A stretch of DNA of 64,000 nt from Forficula auricularia (GCA_024734495.1 JALMQS010000102.1:6168143-6232142), one strand, 5' to 3'; counted from the stretch's first letter, positions 47,209 to 58,987 are shown. Program-made: numbers and translations. Notes: generated by a model not told the origin, from the letters alone.

Positions 47209-47429
47209 GTTTTTCTTATTGTGTTCGAAAATTTCTGAAACGTGGAGAAAATAATTTTCAAACATAAATTTTTCGACCTTAATTCATTTCGTTTCTTAGA
47301 TTATATATTAAATTCAAATAAATTTAAAACCGGATCCATTGGTGTATAAGATTTTTATCTAATATTTTATTAAATTTTTAAATATCATTTAAATGAAAAA
47401 TAAACTTTTCTAAAATTATATATTTTTTT

Positions 47430-47550
47430 TTTTTTTATTGTTAGGATAAATAAACTGAATTTGCTTCTTTCCAGTAATTTATTTTGATTTTCAAATGGTT
47501 ATTCCAATGGAAAGAAGCAAATTCAGTTTATTTATCCTAACAATAAAAAA
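47430..47550. repeat. near-perfect hairpin, ~40-bp arms
   Basis: ATTGTTAGGATAAATAAACT and the following 'gaatttgcttctttcca' are exactly inverted at 47508-47546 around a ~35-nt loop. No known element was recognised. Confidence 0.7.
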
Positions 47551-49007
47551 TTAATATATCCAGTACACACCAAGCCAGCAAAATTCTTATAAAATTATGA
47601 TATATTTTTTTATTTAATAAATGTGAAGCATATCATTTGAATTATATGTAGATCAAATTTTATCTCATTTGGACCAATAGAACGCATTCTAGAGCTTCTA
47701 AAGTGGTCAACTTATTTCTTGCTAACCCTGTATTTTCAGGCATAAAAGTACTTTTTTTTAATAATCTCTTTTAGTCTGTCATCTGTTTGTCTGTTTGTCT
47801 ATCTAACGTAGATTCCAATAGCCACTTTTAACAAAAAGGAAGAAAATTTTTCCAAATGCATCCATTAATATTTTGCTTTCTCCTTTTTAATTTATTTGTT
47901 ATTCAATATTTAATATCAAGACAATAAGACTCCATTTAAATAGAGTAAAGATCAAAGTCCAAAACTCACAACATTCATTATAAAAACACAATTTACTGTA
48001 ATTAATTTAATTATTCTTATAAATATAACTTTCAAAGCAGAGCGTTAGGTTACCTGTTAACGACATCAATGACATTAATTTGTTATAAGCACAAATAATG
48101 GTATTAGCTATGTGTAGATAGGATATACATATGTATAATAAACAAATGACTTAATTATTATAATACTGTATGAAAATCTCATTAGGAATAAATCAATTAC
48201 ATCATTAATGATCAAAGAAATCTAACTCAACTTAGAAAATCTCATAATAAGCACTTAGGGGTCTAAAAACTGAGTTGTTAGTTTAATACCACCGTATCAC
48301 ACTGGAATTTGTCTTGAGGTCTGAATGGGGAAACTAGAATTGCAAGCTTCATCTTCCCTAATCGCAAAGACTAACTCAATCGCATCAATGATGGATCAGG
48401 TAGACAGTGTTTATAAAGTGATTGTAATACAGAACGTCTTAAGATGAGTATAAACTTTGCGGGACAGATTCACAAAGTGTCAACTTAGCTTATGTGCCAA
48501 TTTTACTTAGGGAAATATTTAAAAAATTTCCGAAATTTTTAAAAAATTTTATAAATTCGATTGTTTTAAGGCTCTCAGACCATGATTTACTTATATATAA
48601 GATTTGCTCGTTTAATATAGTAAGATGTAGGGGGCGATTCTTTCATTAGAATCCGATCAAGGAAAATAATTAAAAGGGGTGTGGATAGAATTATCTAACT
48701 TCTTCCATTATAACGAAGGAAATCCAAGTCAAGATCTGTTCAGACTATTAGAGATTTAATTTTTAATTTCTATTATTATAGGAATGGCCTTTTGATCATG
48801 GATCAAAATTATACTCTTTTATAGAGAGAGCAAATTTTTAATTAAATTTCAATACAATTCAGACAATGTGAAAAAAATACTTGTTTTAACTGGCGAACGT
48901 ACTGGGTCGTGAAAAAAGTTTTATTTTTATCATTCAATAGAAAAATTAAAAAATTCTTAAAAAGTATGTTCTGTAGCAATATTTTTGTATTTTCAATACG
49001 TAGAACT
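47551..49007. other. AT-rich, no gene seen
   Basis: 48525-48600 contains AAATTCGATTGTTTTAAGGC and 'tctcagaccatgatttactta', which also occur in the large inverted repeat at 49218-49712/51584-52122. Otherwise nothing was recognised. Confidence 0.45.
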
Positions 49008-49217
49008 GTTTAATTTTGGGGCTCTCAGCCTGTGTGCCACAATCGTTTGTGACAAATAATTAAAATTGCATTGTTTTGTAACTTTGAAATAGTATTTGTA
49101 ATTAATCATTTTTTATTTTTTTTGTATCATACAAATTTTACTTTTTTATATTCAGGTATGCCGCAAATGATTCCAGATATTTTTACTGTGCCCTCAATCA
49201 AAAAAGGTTGAGAACAC
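49008..49217. mobile_element. hAT-like MITE V1 (CAGTGTTCTCAACC end)
   Basis: Its right end GGTTGAGAACACT is the inverse of a CAGTG(T)TCTCAACC terminus. The interior ('acaaataattaaaattgc', 'gtaactttgaaatagtattt') matches the inverted copy at 49844-50067. The left end is eroded. Confidence 0.6.
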
Positions 49218-49712
49218 TAAATTCTTTAAACGTCTCTATCTAAGTAAATCATGGTCTGAGAGCCTTAAAACAATCGAATTTATAAAATTTTTAAAGAATT
49301 TCCGAAATTGTTTTGTCTTTAAAATCTTTTAATGCCTCTATCTCAGTAAATAATGGTCTGAGAGCCTTAAAACAATCGAATTTATAAAAAATTTCATTAT
49401 ATGATATTTATTTATATACTATACCTAGATACACAAAATCTGTGGGCCACTACAAGGCTAGAAATTGCAAAAACTGGGTGAGGGGGCGGGAGTGAAGGTG
49501 ACAGTTGGGGGTAGATATAGGGATTGCAGAGGTGAAGGGGTACGGGGTGCAGGGGTGGTGTTGGATGTACGGTGCAGGGGGGGGTGAAGGGGGGGGGGTT
49601 CTGGGATTTATATATAGCTTTTAACTGAAGCAAAAAGTTACCGAGCATCGCTCGGTGGCCAGGTTTATTTATTAATTAGGAAAAAAAGAGAAAAATTTCC
49701 AAGACTCGGGTC
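49218..49712. repeat. large inverted repeat, left arm
   Basis: About 500 bp, inverted relative to 51584-52122. From left to right it contains CTCTATCTAAGTAAATCATG, two copies of the CTGAGAGCCTTAAAACAATC block, GTGGGCCACTACAAGGCTAG, a degenerate G-rich stretch (49480-49595), GCTTTTAACTGAAGCAAAAA and the hairpin CCGAGCATCGCTCGG (49641-49655). No coding frame is supported. Confidence 0.8.
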
Positions 49713-49843
49713 GCGAAATGCCGTAGTATTTAATAATAAACTTAAATATAAATTGTTTATTTATGCCTACCATATATTATGACTTCGCATTAAAATCTCA
49801 GTAAATTTTTTCTTTTTGTATTTTTGAACCGAAAATTTTAAAG

Positions 49844-50067
49844 CAGTGTTTCTCAATTCTCAATCTTTTTTGGTTGACGGCACACTAAAAATCTCTGGAA
49901 TTATTTGCGTCACAGTTGAATATAAAAAAAATGTAAAAGTTGTATGATACCAAAAAAAAAAAAAAAAAAAATTGAAGTAATTACGAATACTATTTCAAAG
50001 TTACAAAACCCAGGCAATTTTAATTATTTGTCAAAAAGCCTCGCGGCACACAGGTTGAGAAACACTG
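49844..50067. mobile_element. hAT-like MITE V2
   Basis: Perfect 13-bp ends CAGTGTTTCTCAA and TTGAGAAACACTG. Left flank TTTTAAAG; right flank, reading through the adjacent T insertion, TTGTAGAG (6/8 match), consistent with an old 8-bp duplication. Contains poly(A) of about 18 near 49953-49970. Confidence 0.8.
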
Positions 50068-50071
50068 TTGT

Positions 50072-50277
50072 GGAGGGATGATCCGCGATTGGAAGTAGGT
50101 GTACACCTCTTTGGAAGTATTTTGGAAGTACTTGGAAATATTTGAAAGTACTTGGGAATATTTGAAATTACTTGGAAATATTTGGAATTACTTAGAAATA
50201 TTTGGAAGTACTTGGAAATATTTGGAAGTACAAGAGGAAGTAGGTGTACAGCATATTAGGTCGCTGTTCACCCCTCG
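50072..50277. mobile_element. T-family MITE, copy 6, partly expanded
   Basis: Ends GGAGGGATGATCCGCG (decayed CGAGGGG) and CTGTTCACCCCTCG, with exact ACTGTTGT on both sides (50064-50071, 50278-50285). About five to six units of the 20-bp TTGGAARTAYTTGGAAATAT motif lie between the two GTGTACA blocks. It inserted four bases beyond the end of V2. Confidence 0.9.
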
Positions 50278-51583
50278 ACTGTTGTAGAGGCATAAGGCAT
50301 AATCTATAAGTCAGGATGAGTCCAACTTATTTGTATAGCGTGGTTTCAAAGAATTAAAAGAGATAGGATTGCAAAATGATATGGGAGAGGAATTCAAGGC
50401 AGTAGAATTGAAAAATGTTTAGCTATAATTTATTTCATTGAACTTTTTACCAAATTCGAGGGTTGAGTGTTTATAAATCGCGTATATTGCACAAATGAAC
50501 TTTTAAGATGTATAAGTATTTTATTACAAAGCATTTGTATACTTACTGTAGGTAAACCATTAATAATAAAGAATATTGGAAAATTGATGCCCACTGTTAA
50601 AATATTTGATCTAACAATGTAAACAATGTTGTGCTTGTGCTTACAAAAATATTTTTCTTTTTTATTAAAAAAGATCTATCTCTATTTTACTTCCCTTTAT
50701 CTGCGTGTGTTGGCTAATTATTAGAAGTTATTGCAGGAATTGTATATAATAATGCTTGTATAATGGAGATTGTTGTTTGTGTTTAAATTCGCTCCGAATT
50801 CGTGAAGTTCATTAATTGTAAATTAGTTGAATAAAAGTCACAATAGATAGAACAATATTATCTTGGGGATTGAGGTAGAAATTGAATGAGAATTTGTGGT
50901 TTCTATTACCACCCAAGTTTGGTTTCAGTTGGAATGCTGATGTGTTTTCATCCATGAAAGTACTTTAGATAAATAAACGAGAATTACTAACTTGTTGTAG
51001 CTATATTAACCGATATAACACATTGAAATTGGCGAAAGCTCTTATGAAATTTATCGTTAGTAGAAAATTTGTTTCAATAAAATAAATAAATAAATAAAAA
51101 GTATTCGTAAGTATAAAGAGTCGATTAAATTTTTATAGGAGAATAAAACATTCGAGCGGACAGCAATGAAATATTTCAAGTGGTGATTACAAATTTGTAG
51201 AAGGGTCTGGGTGCAAAAACTCATTTATTATTAACGACCACTTTGAAAGCTCCCCTTTTGGTTTTCTTCCCTTCTCTATTTTCCCTCGTATTGATTATTT
51301 ATGCTTTTTTTGGATCTATGATTTTCACCTAATCACAAAGAAATAATTATTTTTAGAGAAAATACAAAACACTTCGAATTATTTAACTGTACAATTAACG
51401 TATCTTTATTTTATTTTGTCTTTTTTTAAAGTTCTTGAGAGGATTTAATGATCATGATGCTAGTTTTTTTCTTAAGGGGCAATAAAACTGAAAACAAAGT
51501 AGGTATTCAGCATTCAGTTTAACTTCGTTTTTCAGTATTTTTATTCTGATTAAATTTTTTGTACTTTATTGTATGAGAACCCG
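50278..51583. other. AT-rich spacer of the large inverted repeat, no gene
   Basis: No TIR, SINE box or domain was found in this stretch; the longest frames are short. Confidence 0.45.
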
Positions 51584-52122
51584 CGACCCGATCTTGGAAA
51601 TTTTTTCTCTTTTTTTCCTAATTAATAAATAGTACCTGGCCACCGAGCGATGCTCGGTAACTTTTTGCTTCAGTTAAAAGCTATATATAAATCCCAGAAC
51701 CCCCCTCCCCCCCTTCACCCCGGAACCTCACTACTTCACCCCACCTCCTGCACTCTACATCCACCCCCACCTCCAAAACCACTTCCCTAGCACCCCGTAC
51801 CCCTTCACCTCTGCAACCCCTATATCTACCCCCAACTGTCACCTTCACTCCCGCCCCCTCACCCAGTTTTTGCAATTTCTAGCCTTGTAGTGGCCCACAG
51901 ATTATGTGTATCTAGGTATAGGTATATAAATAAATATCATATAATGAAATTTTTTTATAAATTCGATTGTTTTAAGGCTCTCAGACCATTATTTACTGAG
52001 ATAGAGGCATTAAAAGATTTTAAAGACAAACAATTTCGGAAATTCTTTAAAAAATTTATAAATTCGATTGTTTTAAGGCTCTCAGACCATGATTTACTTA
52101 GATAGAGACGTTTAAAGAATTT
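51584..52122. repeat. large inverted repeat, right arm
   Basis: Inverse of 49218-49712: hairpin CCGAGCGATGCTCGG at about 51643, 'ctttttgcttcagttaaaagc', a degenerate C-rich stretch (51701-51860), CTAGCCTTGTAGTGGCCCAC and two copies of AAATTCGATTGTTTTAAGGC. The C-rich stretch differs in length between arms, as expected of unstable simple sequence. Confidence 0.8.
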
Positions 52123-53512
52123 ACTGTTTCTAAAATACAAAAATTTTGAAATGGGCAATATGCTAGACTGTAACAATTTAACTTATTATTTTTTATGATC
52201 GTGTATAATAGTATATATACTATATATAATATCCTAGATTAATTTGCAGCAACGCTGACGTAATGGGTATATTTGCGGCAAATTTGAAATATAATTATAA
52301 TTTGAACTTGAATTTTGAAATCAAAGACTCCAATTGATTTTAAATTATGAAATATTGAATATATTGATAATTATTCTTCAGGGGCACGCACGAAAAGCTC
52401 TAAATATTTACAGAATATTCATCAAGTCATTTGAATAATGGCACATACTTTTTTCTATTCTTTTAGATCAGTGGATACTAACCTAGGAGTATTATAGTTA
52501 TAAGGGGTAAAATAGCTAGTTGAAGAGGGTAATCAGAATTTCGAATCGAGATGGTTACTTGGCGTTGTATGTTTGTTATTATTATAATAAAATATGTATT
52601 TAATTAAATATAAAGAAATTATATTTGCCAATAATATTTTTAATTTCAATGTTGTAAGAAAATTGATGATTCACAAAAAAGAATATTCTAATGATTGCAT
52701 TTTCACCCTGACTTAATTTAATCATGTTTATATAACTCTAATATGAAAAGTGCTGATTCGGTTAAAAATTTTAATTTATAAAGTTTTATTATCAAATGTA
52801 ATAGAATTTATTACAAATTGAATAAAAGCTAATAACCATTAAAAAATTTACATAACTTTAGATCAGTGGTGTCCAAACTTTTGGCTTAAAAGTAAAAATG
52901 AATAAAAAACCAAGTGAATTCAAAATTATGCCTACCTCCTAGGGGTACATCGATAAACAGATTTACGTGGAGAATTTATTTCAAGCAAGTCTTTTTGTCT
53001 GTGTATTTGATAACTAAAAATAAAATGTAATCTAATATCCTTATTTTTATTATTTATCGAAACTTTAGAGTAGTATTAAAAGATATAGCTCAAGTAAAAA
53101 TTCTAACCTATATTATTTGTCGAACCAACCAAGTTCGTTGTTTTCGATTGTTGGGTTTTAAACTTTCTCTTGGAGTAAACTAATGTTAAGTAAAATTAAA
53201 GCTTAGAAAATGGATCGCATTTAGTCTGAAAGCTTCTTGAAATTGTGAGAATATGCCGGTTGCTTTCGGCTAAATAGCAACTCTTTTGTTAAGACCACAA
53301 GAGAAGAAAGGAAGGGAACACAAACAAGTAACCTAGATATCTTACACCAGCCCAACCGGGATCGATTCCTTTCTGCTCACTGACACTCTAGATTTATTCC
53401 TATGCGAATTTGCAGTTCACGTTTATCTTCTGATACAAAATACTGACCAATAAACATTAGCCACTTTTATTTACTTTCAGTTATACTTACTAATGCTCAA
53501 ACGATTTTTATT
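52123..53512. other. AT-rich; one hAT-like end
   Basis: CAGTGGTGTCCAAACTTTTG at 52865 is a typical hAT-like terminus, but the opposite end was not found. No gene is supported. Confidence 0.45.
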
Positions 53513-54230
53513 TTACCATACAGGATAAGGTCAAGTATTGTAATCATATATGAAAAAAGTGTTTTTTTCGTTCTTTTTTTTGAAATATCTCAAAAATGGC
53601 TGAAATTATTTTGATTAAAAAAATTGACCAAAACCATAGCATTTTGCTCTACAAAAAAGCTCTAATAAGTGAACATCGAAAAAATTATATTTTTCGAGAT
53701 AATAATTGTTTTGTCAAAATGTTTGTTAGTCTGTCTGGTTGTCTGGTTGTCTGTCTGGTTGTCTGGTTGTCTGTCCGTTAGTCTGTGAGTTACCAAATTT
53801 TTGTGGAGACCAAATTTCACACGAAGTTTTGGTCCATTGAGATTGAGAGCTGATTAGATTTTGGTGCTTATCGACACAAAATTAAGTGGGGAGGGGGGGA
53901 GTAAAAATTAAAAATCTAGGCCATTTGAGTAAACTTAACCAAATTTTGTATACATAATCAGTGGGATCCCAGAAGTCTAAAAATGCAAAAACTAACCTCC
54001 CAAAGTGGGAGGAGGGCGTAGGGTCAAAAAATCAAAATCTTGGCCATTTACCAAACTCAACCAAATTTTGTATACATAATCAGAGGGACCCCAGGAGTCT
54101 AAAAAAGCAAAAACTAACCCCCTCCCCTACATGATTATAAATAATTTGATTAAATATTAAATGTAAGTGAGGGGCCAGGTTGTATGGTAAAGTCATGTGG
54201 ATGGCCATATCAGAACACGTCAGCTTATTT
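53513..54230 (+). repeat. dispersed repeat H (copy 3)
   Basis: Same limits and order as 38714-39450, from 'accatacaggataaggtc' to AACACGTCAGCTTAT. A GTCTGTCTGGTTGTCTG-type short tandem tract lies at 53728-53790. Confidence 0.7.
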
Positions 54231-54642
54231 CTTGATATTTTAAAGAATTGTGTGATCTTTGTCCTCTATAAATTTTATGAAAATCTTAGATTCAAAATCA
54301 TTCATCCAGCTACTTTAACTCTTTTGTAATTTTCGAAAAAATGAAGATGATTGTATTTCTTACAGAAAAAATATATGTGCAAATTTCAAAAGTTTTAAAG
54401 AACGAATTAGGGAATAAGGAAGTGGCAAAAAACCTCAGCTTTCTAATTAGGTACATATTACTTATGTTTATTTCTAAATTAGAATATGATACCTTGTATT
54501 TTCACTAATAAAAGGATATTATTTAAAATAAAGATTTTGAGTAAGAAAATCATGAATAGGGGGAATGGCATTCTTGCAAAATTGCAGAAGGGGTTCATTG
54601 GAAGGAAAAGTTTGAGAACCTCTGATCTATACCAAATATAAT
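54231..54642. other. unassigned; hAT-like end at right
   Basis: AAAGTTTGAGAACCTCTG at 54607-54624 is the inverse of a CAGAGGTTCTCAAAC terminus of hAT-like elements. The left end was not located. Confidence 0.45.
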
Positions 54643-55268
54643 AGGGTGCTCTTTATTTTGAATATTTTCGAATATTTACGCCGACAGGAGCTCATATGGT
54701 TCTAAATAAATAAAAAATAATATCACCCAAGTTTCAAGTCTCTATCTCAATTTTAACCTAGTGCTACACAGCGATTAATGTCCTAACTAAATTACATGGG
54801 GTTTTTGGCATTGAACGATCAATTTTTTATTCCGGCCAAAGTAAAGTTTCAAAAAATTTGAAACTCTCTAGACTATAGTAGCTTCAGAATTTGTACAGAT
54901 TTTTAGCTATTACAATTTTGGAGTTATATTTAAATAAAATAATGCTATATCTTAGGATTAGTAAGTTATAGTCTCCAAAATTGTGATAGCTAAAAATCTG
55001 TAAAAATTCTGAGGGATAGCTACTATTATAAGGATAAAGTCTACAGAGTTTCAAATTTGTTGAACAATTACTTTGTCCGAAATAAAAAAATTGATCGTTC
55101 AATGCCAAAAACCCCATGTTATTTAGATGTGAAACTTAATAGCTGTGTTTCACTAGGTTAAAATTGAGATAGAGACTTTAAACTTGGTGGATATTTTTTA
55201 TTTATTTAGAACCTTATGAGCCCCTGTCTGAGTAAATATTCGAAAATATCCAAAATAAGGAGCACCCT
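54643..55268. mobile_element. 626-bp foldback element
   Basis: Almost entirely palindromic. It starts AGGGTGCTCTTTATTTTG and ends with the inverse; inner pairs include TTGGCATTGAACGATCAATT and TTTTAGCTATCACAATTTTG. The axis is near 54955. Flanks are AT-rich and a duplication cannot be called. The 77-residue frame at 54884-55117 is not supported as a gene. Confidence 0.75.
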
Positions 55269-55665
55269 AATATATAATAATAAATGGCTTGAGTGCGAAC
55301 ATATCCAAAGGACCAAAACATTTGCGGGAAGGCCAGATTAAGCGTGATGTATTTTATGAATGTCTCTTAACTAGTTTTTAAAAATGTTTAATCATGTTCC
55401 TCAACATTCTTCCATCTTATTATTTTTAATTATAGACAAACTTAGGTTGTTCAAATAACAATATTTTCTGAATGAATTGTTATAAATTTATTATTTTATG
55501 CCGACAATGTTTTGGGGAACATCATTTCCATGTCTTTTATATTCCTATAGAGAAATGTATCTTTTAATTTCATTAAATTTTCGTATCACTATGATTTATT
55601 TTTATTAAATTTAAATTATACTTTTGATTTGATTAATTTTTCTCTTAAATTCTAATCATAAGTTT
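55269..55665. other. AT-rich, no gene seen
   Basis: The block at 55480-55520 resembles 59530-59575 just before the nad1 fragment ('tttatta..ccatgccgataatg'), probably another dispersed repeat. Confidence 0.4.
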
Positions 55666-55975
55666 TCTGTATTTGATTCGATCGCGAATCGAATACAGAA
55701 ACACACGAGAATTGTTTGGGTCCAGACTTAAGACTCAGCAGACTCCAATAGCTTCAACCAGCAGTAGTCTCGCGATATATATCTTGTTTAAAAAGCTCGA
55801 TCAAAAACAATTCTCGTTAATGTGTTAATTATTCTTTGATATATTAATGAGAAAATTAACTTCACTATTTCAAGTTAGAAATATATAAATTCGGATATTA
55901 ATTTCACTTAATATTTGACAAAAATCAACTGCATTCGATTTGCGATCGAATCAAATACAGGAAACCTATGATTAA
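55666..55975 (-). mobile_element. F-family element, partial copy F2
   Basis: Corresponds to one half of F1 (12051-12310) in inverse orientation, with TTTGATTCGATCGCGAATC at the left edge and GATTTGCGATCGAATCAAAT at the right. The GGTCCAGACTTAAGACTC and CAGTAGTCTCGCGATATATA blocks are shared. Confidence 0.65.
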
Positions 55976-56061
55976 TTAATGGCAAACACCTAACACACGT
56001 GTTAACAGATCGGTCGCTCTGGACTGGGAGATTGAATATATAACATCTCAGATTTCAAATT

Positions 56062-56665
56062 CATTTGGTGATCCATATCAGTGTTTGATATAAAAAGTGT
56101 GATGCTGGCCAATCGCGAAATGATGCTGGATTATAGCTAAATGGATCACATCTTTTTCATTCTCCCTTGGTCCAGACTTAAGACTCAGCAGTCTCCAATT
56201 GCTTCAACCATCAGTAGTCTCGCGATATATATCTTGTTTAAAAAGCGCCCCCAAAGCATGCTTTGTACGTAGCACGCGTTTTGCCGACTCCCAACACTCT
56301 TTCGCGGTCAAATTAGAAAAGTGCCGGACTACTTCATAAGCCAATACATATATCCCCATGACTTCAAGCAACTGGAACTCTCTCCCAGCCTCCATCTTTC
56401 CCAGCACCTATAATCTTCAAACCTTCAAAACCGGAATGCATAGACACCTACGTCTACACCCTCTCACTTAATCAACTTTCCCTTCTCTTCGGTAATGCAA
56501 GGGTCTTTCAAGATCCATAGGAGCTGCATCTTTACTGGTGCACCCCTTCTTGCATTCGATTGCATTAAAAAAAAAAAATCGCGATCAAAAACAATTCTCG
56601 TTAATGTGTTAATTATTCTTTGATATATTAATGAAAAAATTAACTTCACTATTTTAAATTCTAGT
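56062..56665. mobile_element. F-family element, copy F3, split by a LINE fragment
   Basis: Follows F1 from TTTGGTGATCCAT through GGTCCAGACTTAAGACTC to 'cttgtttaaaaagcg', is interrupted at 56246-56577, and resumes with GATCAAAAACAATTCTCG as in the uninterrupted F2. Confidence 0.65.
56246..56577 (+). pseudogene. CR1/jockey-like LINE, 3' end with poly(A), inserted in F3
   Basis: Nearly identical to the 3' end of the decayed LINE at 34846-36304. One frame reads NWNSLPASIFPSTYNLQTFK and HRHLRLHPLT before a stop; the Trp lost at 36091 is retained here. It then runs through a conserved 3' UTR (TTCGGTAATGCAAGGGTC, GGTGCACCCCTTCTTGCATT) into about 10 A. It is a 5'-truncated insertion, and the F3 halves on either side confirm the insertion. 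Confidence 0.82.
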
Positions 56666-57394
56666 TATATTATTTTAATTTATGTTGATTTCTTTAATAA
56701 GGAGTAGGTGAAAGTCATGTGGAGTGTAATAAAAACGCCAATTTTTTTTTTCTTTTTATTGTTGGTAATGAAATAAAAAGAAAAAATGATTTTCGTTAAC
56801 GGCCGCTATGATTTCGGAAAAAAAAAAGTAAAGTGAAATCCGGAGGGAATAGCGAGAATCAATAAAACAATTGAGAAGGAAGAGGCCAAGGCGGAATGGC
56901 ATTTCCAAAATACATCTCAATGACCTAAATATAGAAAGTCATCGAAAAGTCGGAGAAAAATGAAATAAAATAAAAGCATCGTCAAGAGGCAAGAGGGGCA
57001 TTTTGATGGGGGCCATTTCCATAAGATGAGGTGCCGACACAAATCGACTTGTAGATTTAGGCTCGTGGGAGCGCTTGCTTAACCGGATGCCACCCCTACA
57101 CATGTCTTCCGCTTGCATCCTTTCTCTTCGGGCGTGAAATTCCCAATGGCTATAAATTATTAGACAGTGGCGGCAAACGCCGCCACTACATCTTGTCTTT
57201 TATTCCAAACACACGTTCTAGAAAATATTCTCGCGTGTTTATTGACCACTACATTACTTTCAATTACCCCACATTAATATCAATCTAACATTAAAACAAA
57301 ATAATTACAAGTAATTTGAAAGTTCTTCATTCTTCCCTTCCATGTTATAGAAAAACAACGTAAAATATTTAAATAACAATCTCGTCTCAACAAA
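56666..57394. other. unassigned; GC-richer part without recognised gene
   Basis: 56780-57200 is less AT-rich, contains GGCGGCAAACGCCGCC (57171-57186, a perfect hairpin) and no frame of note. Nothing here is shared with other parts of the window, so it may be unique intergenic DNA. Confidence 0.45.
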
Positions 57395-57847
57395 TTTTTA
57401 ACCGACTACAAAAAAGGAGGAGGTTATCAATGCGACTGAATTTTTGTGTGTCTATGTTTCCTGATTTCTTTGCCAATTATGAACCGATTGAGATGATTTT
57501 TTTTGCATTGGATTCAGTCTAGTACCCGATTGGTCCCGTTTTTTTTCATTGGTATTGTACCTTTTTTGATAAGTATGTTCAGGCATAACTTCTTTGTTTA
57601 TGGACCGATTTCAATGATTCTTCTTTTATTGGTAAGGGGGTACCTTAGAGGTGGTCCCGTATTAATTTGGTCAAGTTTTGAAAATATAATCAATGACGAA
57701 ATAACGGAAATATTCAATTCTTATGAGAAAATAATCGAAATTATAATAAATAAGATCTTTTATATAAAAAAAACAATCTTAAAACGTTCATTTAAAACTC
57801 GTTAACGTTTCGAGATAATTTCTATATTTATTAATTTTATTTTATTT

Positions 57848-58987
57848 TCATTTTCCGGCAGGAGATGATGATTGGGATGATTGAACCAATCGACTTGATT
57901 GGGGAATAATGGAATTGAAATAATTATCGGAAAAGAGGTTTTTTTATCTAATTAGATTTTTCCTCTTATTAAAAACAAGGACTAAAGATGAATAAGGACA
58001 CTCGATGGTGGAGAAGTAATCTCCGGAATCGAAGCAAAAAATACAATGTATACATTAATTAATGTAAAATAATTGGTTTAATAAAATTTATATCATTTTC
58101 CGGCGGATTGAGAGATATAATGGATTTGAAATAATTATCGGAAAAGAGGTTTTTTCTTTAATTAGTTTTTTCCTCTTATTAAAAATAAGGACTAAAAAGA
58201 TGATCAAGGACACTCGATGGTGGAGAAGTAATCTCCGGAGTCGAAGCTAAAATACAATGTATACATTAATTAATGTAAAATAATTGGTTTAATAAATTTA
58301 TCATTTTCCGGCAAATCTAGAGGCATTGGAGAGAGTGCAATACAGGACACTCCGCATCATTACACTACCCCCTCCCGGAACATCGAACGAAATTATCCTA
58401 GTCGGTCTAGGAATGCAGAAATTGTTGGATAACCTAATCGACATTACCAATCGGTTCAAACAAAAGACCCAAACTAGTCTAAACCCCCTAATACTGGAAC
58501 TCTACAGGACCTAACGCTCATCTTTCATCATAGCATCATCATTTTTCTCTGATTCTTTCCTTTCTTTTATAAATAACGGCAAAGAGGTTTTTTATTTCGT
58601 AAATTTTTCCTCTTACTACAAATACGGGCTAAAAACATTATCGCAAGCACGAGAAGATCAAGAACAGTCGATGGTGGGGATGTAATCTCCGAAGTCGAAG
58701 CTCAAATAAAATGTATACGCTAATGCATGTACAATAATTTGTTCAATAAAAAAATTATTATTATTATCATTTTCCGAGATGGGAGATGGAATTAAATGAT
58801 GGAATTGGAATAATTATCGGAAAAAAAAGGTTTTTTTCTTTAATTAGTTTTTTCCTCTTATTAAAAACAAGGATAAAAGATGATCAAGGACAGTCAATGG
58901 TGGAGAAGTAATCTCCGGAATCGAAGCTCAAAAACAATGTATGCATAAATTCATGTAAAATAAGTGGTTAAAATGTATCATTTTCCG
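57848..58987 (+). repeat. four head-to-tail LINE 3' ends, each bounded by TCATTTTCCG
   Basis: TCATTTTCCG occurs at 57848, 58093, 58301, 58767 and 58978. The four intervals are 245, 208, 466 and 211 bp. All share a 3' part with AAAGAGG...CCTCTTA hairpin, GATGGTGGAGAAGTAATCTC, and 'acaatgtatac...aataaa', and differ at their 5' ends; the third is longest and contains coding sequence. The same site is empty in E2 (39838-39848, TCATTTTCTG) and E1. This fits repeated insertion of 5'-truncated LINE copies at one target, each making a 10-bp duplication. Confidence 0.75.
58314..58514 (+). pseudogene. jockey-like LINE C-terminal fragment in array unit 3
   Basis: The frame reads LEALERVQYRTLRIIT, then PPGTSNEII, LGMQKLLDNL and NPLILELYRT before TAA. 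This is the segment just C-terminal to the RT domain in jockey/I-type LINEs, where phrases like VQ.RALRIITG and GL..L are common. The Gly expected in IITG is missing. The fragment is 5'-truncated at the array boundary and followed by a 3' UTR ending in an (ATT)n tract near 58750-58766. Confidence 0.75.

Noticed and set aside
56204..56649. Minus-strand frames over the LINE 3' end
   Set aside because: They are antisense to a LINE C-terminus and 3' UTR already explained on the plus strand.
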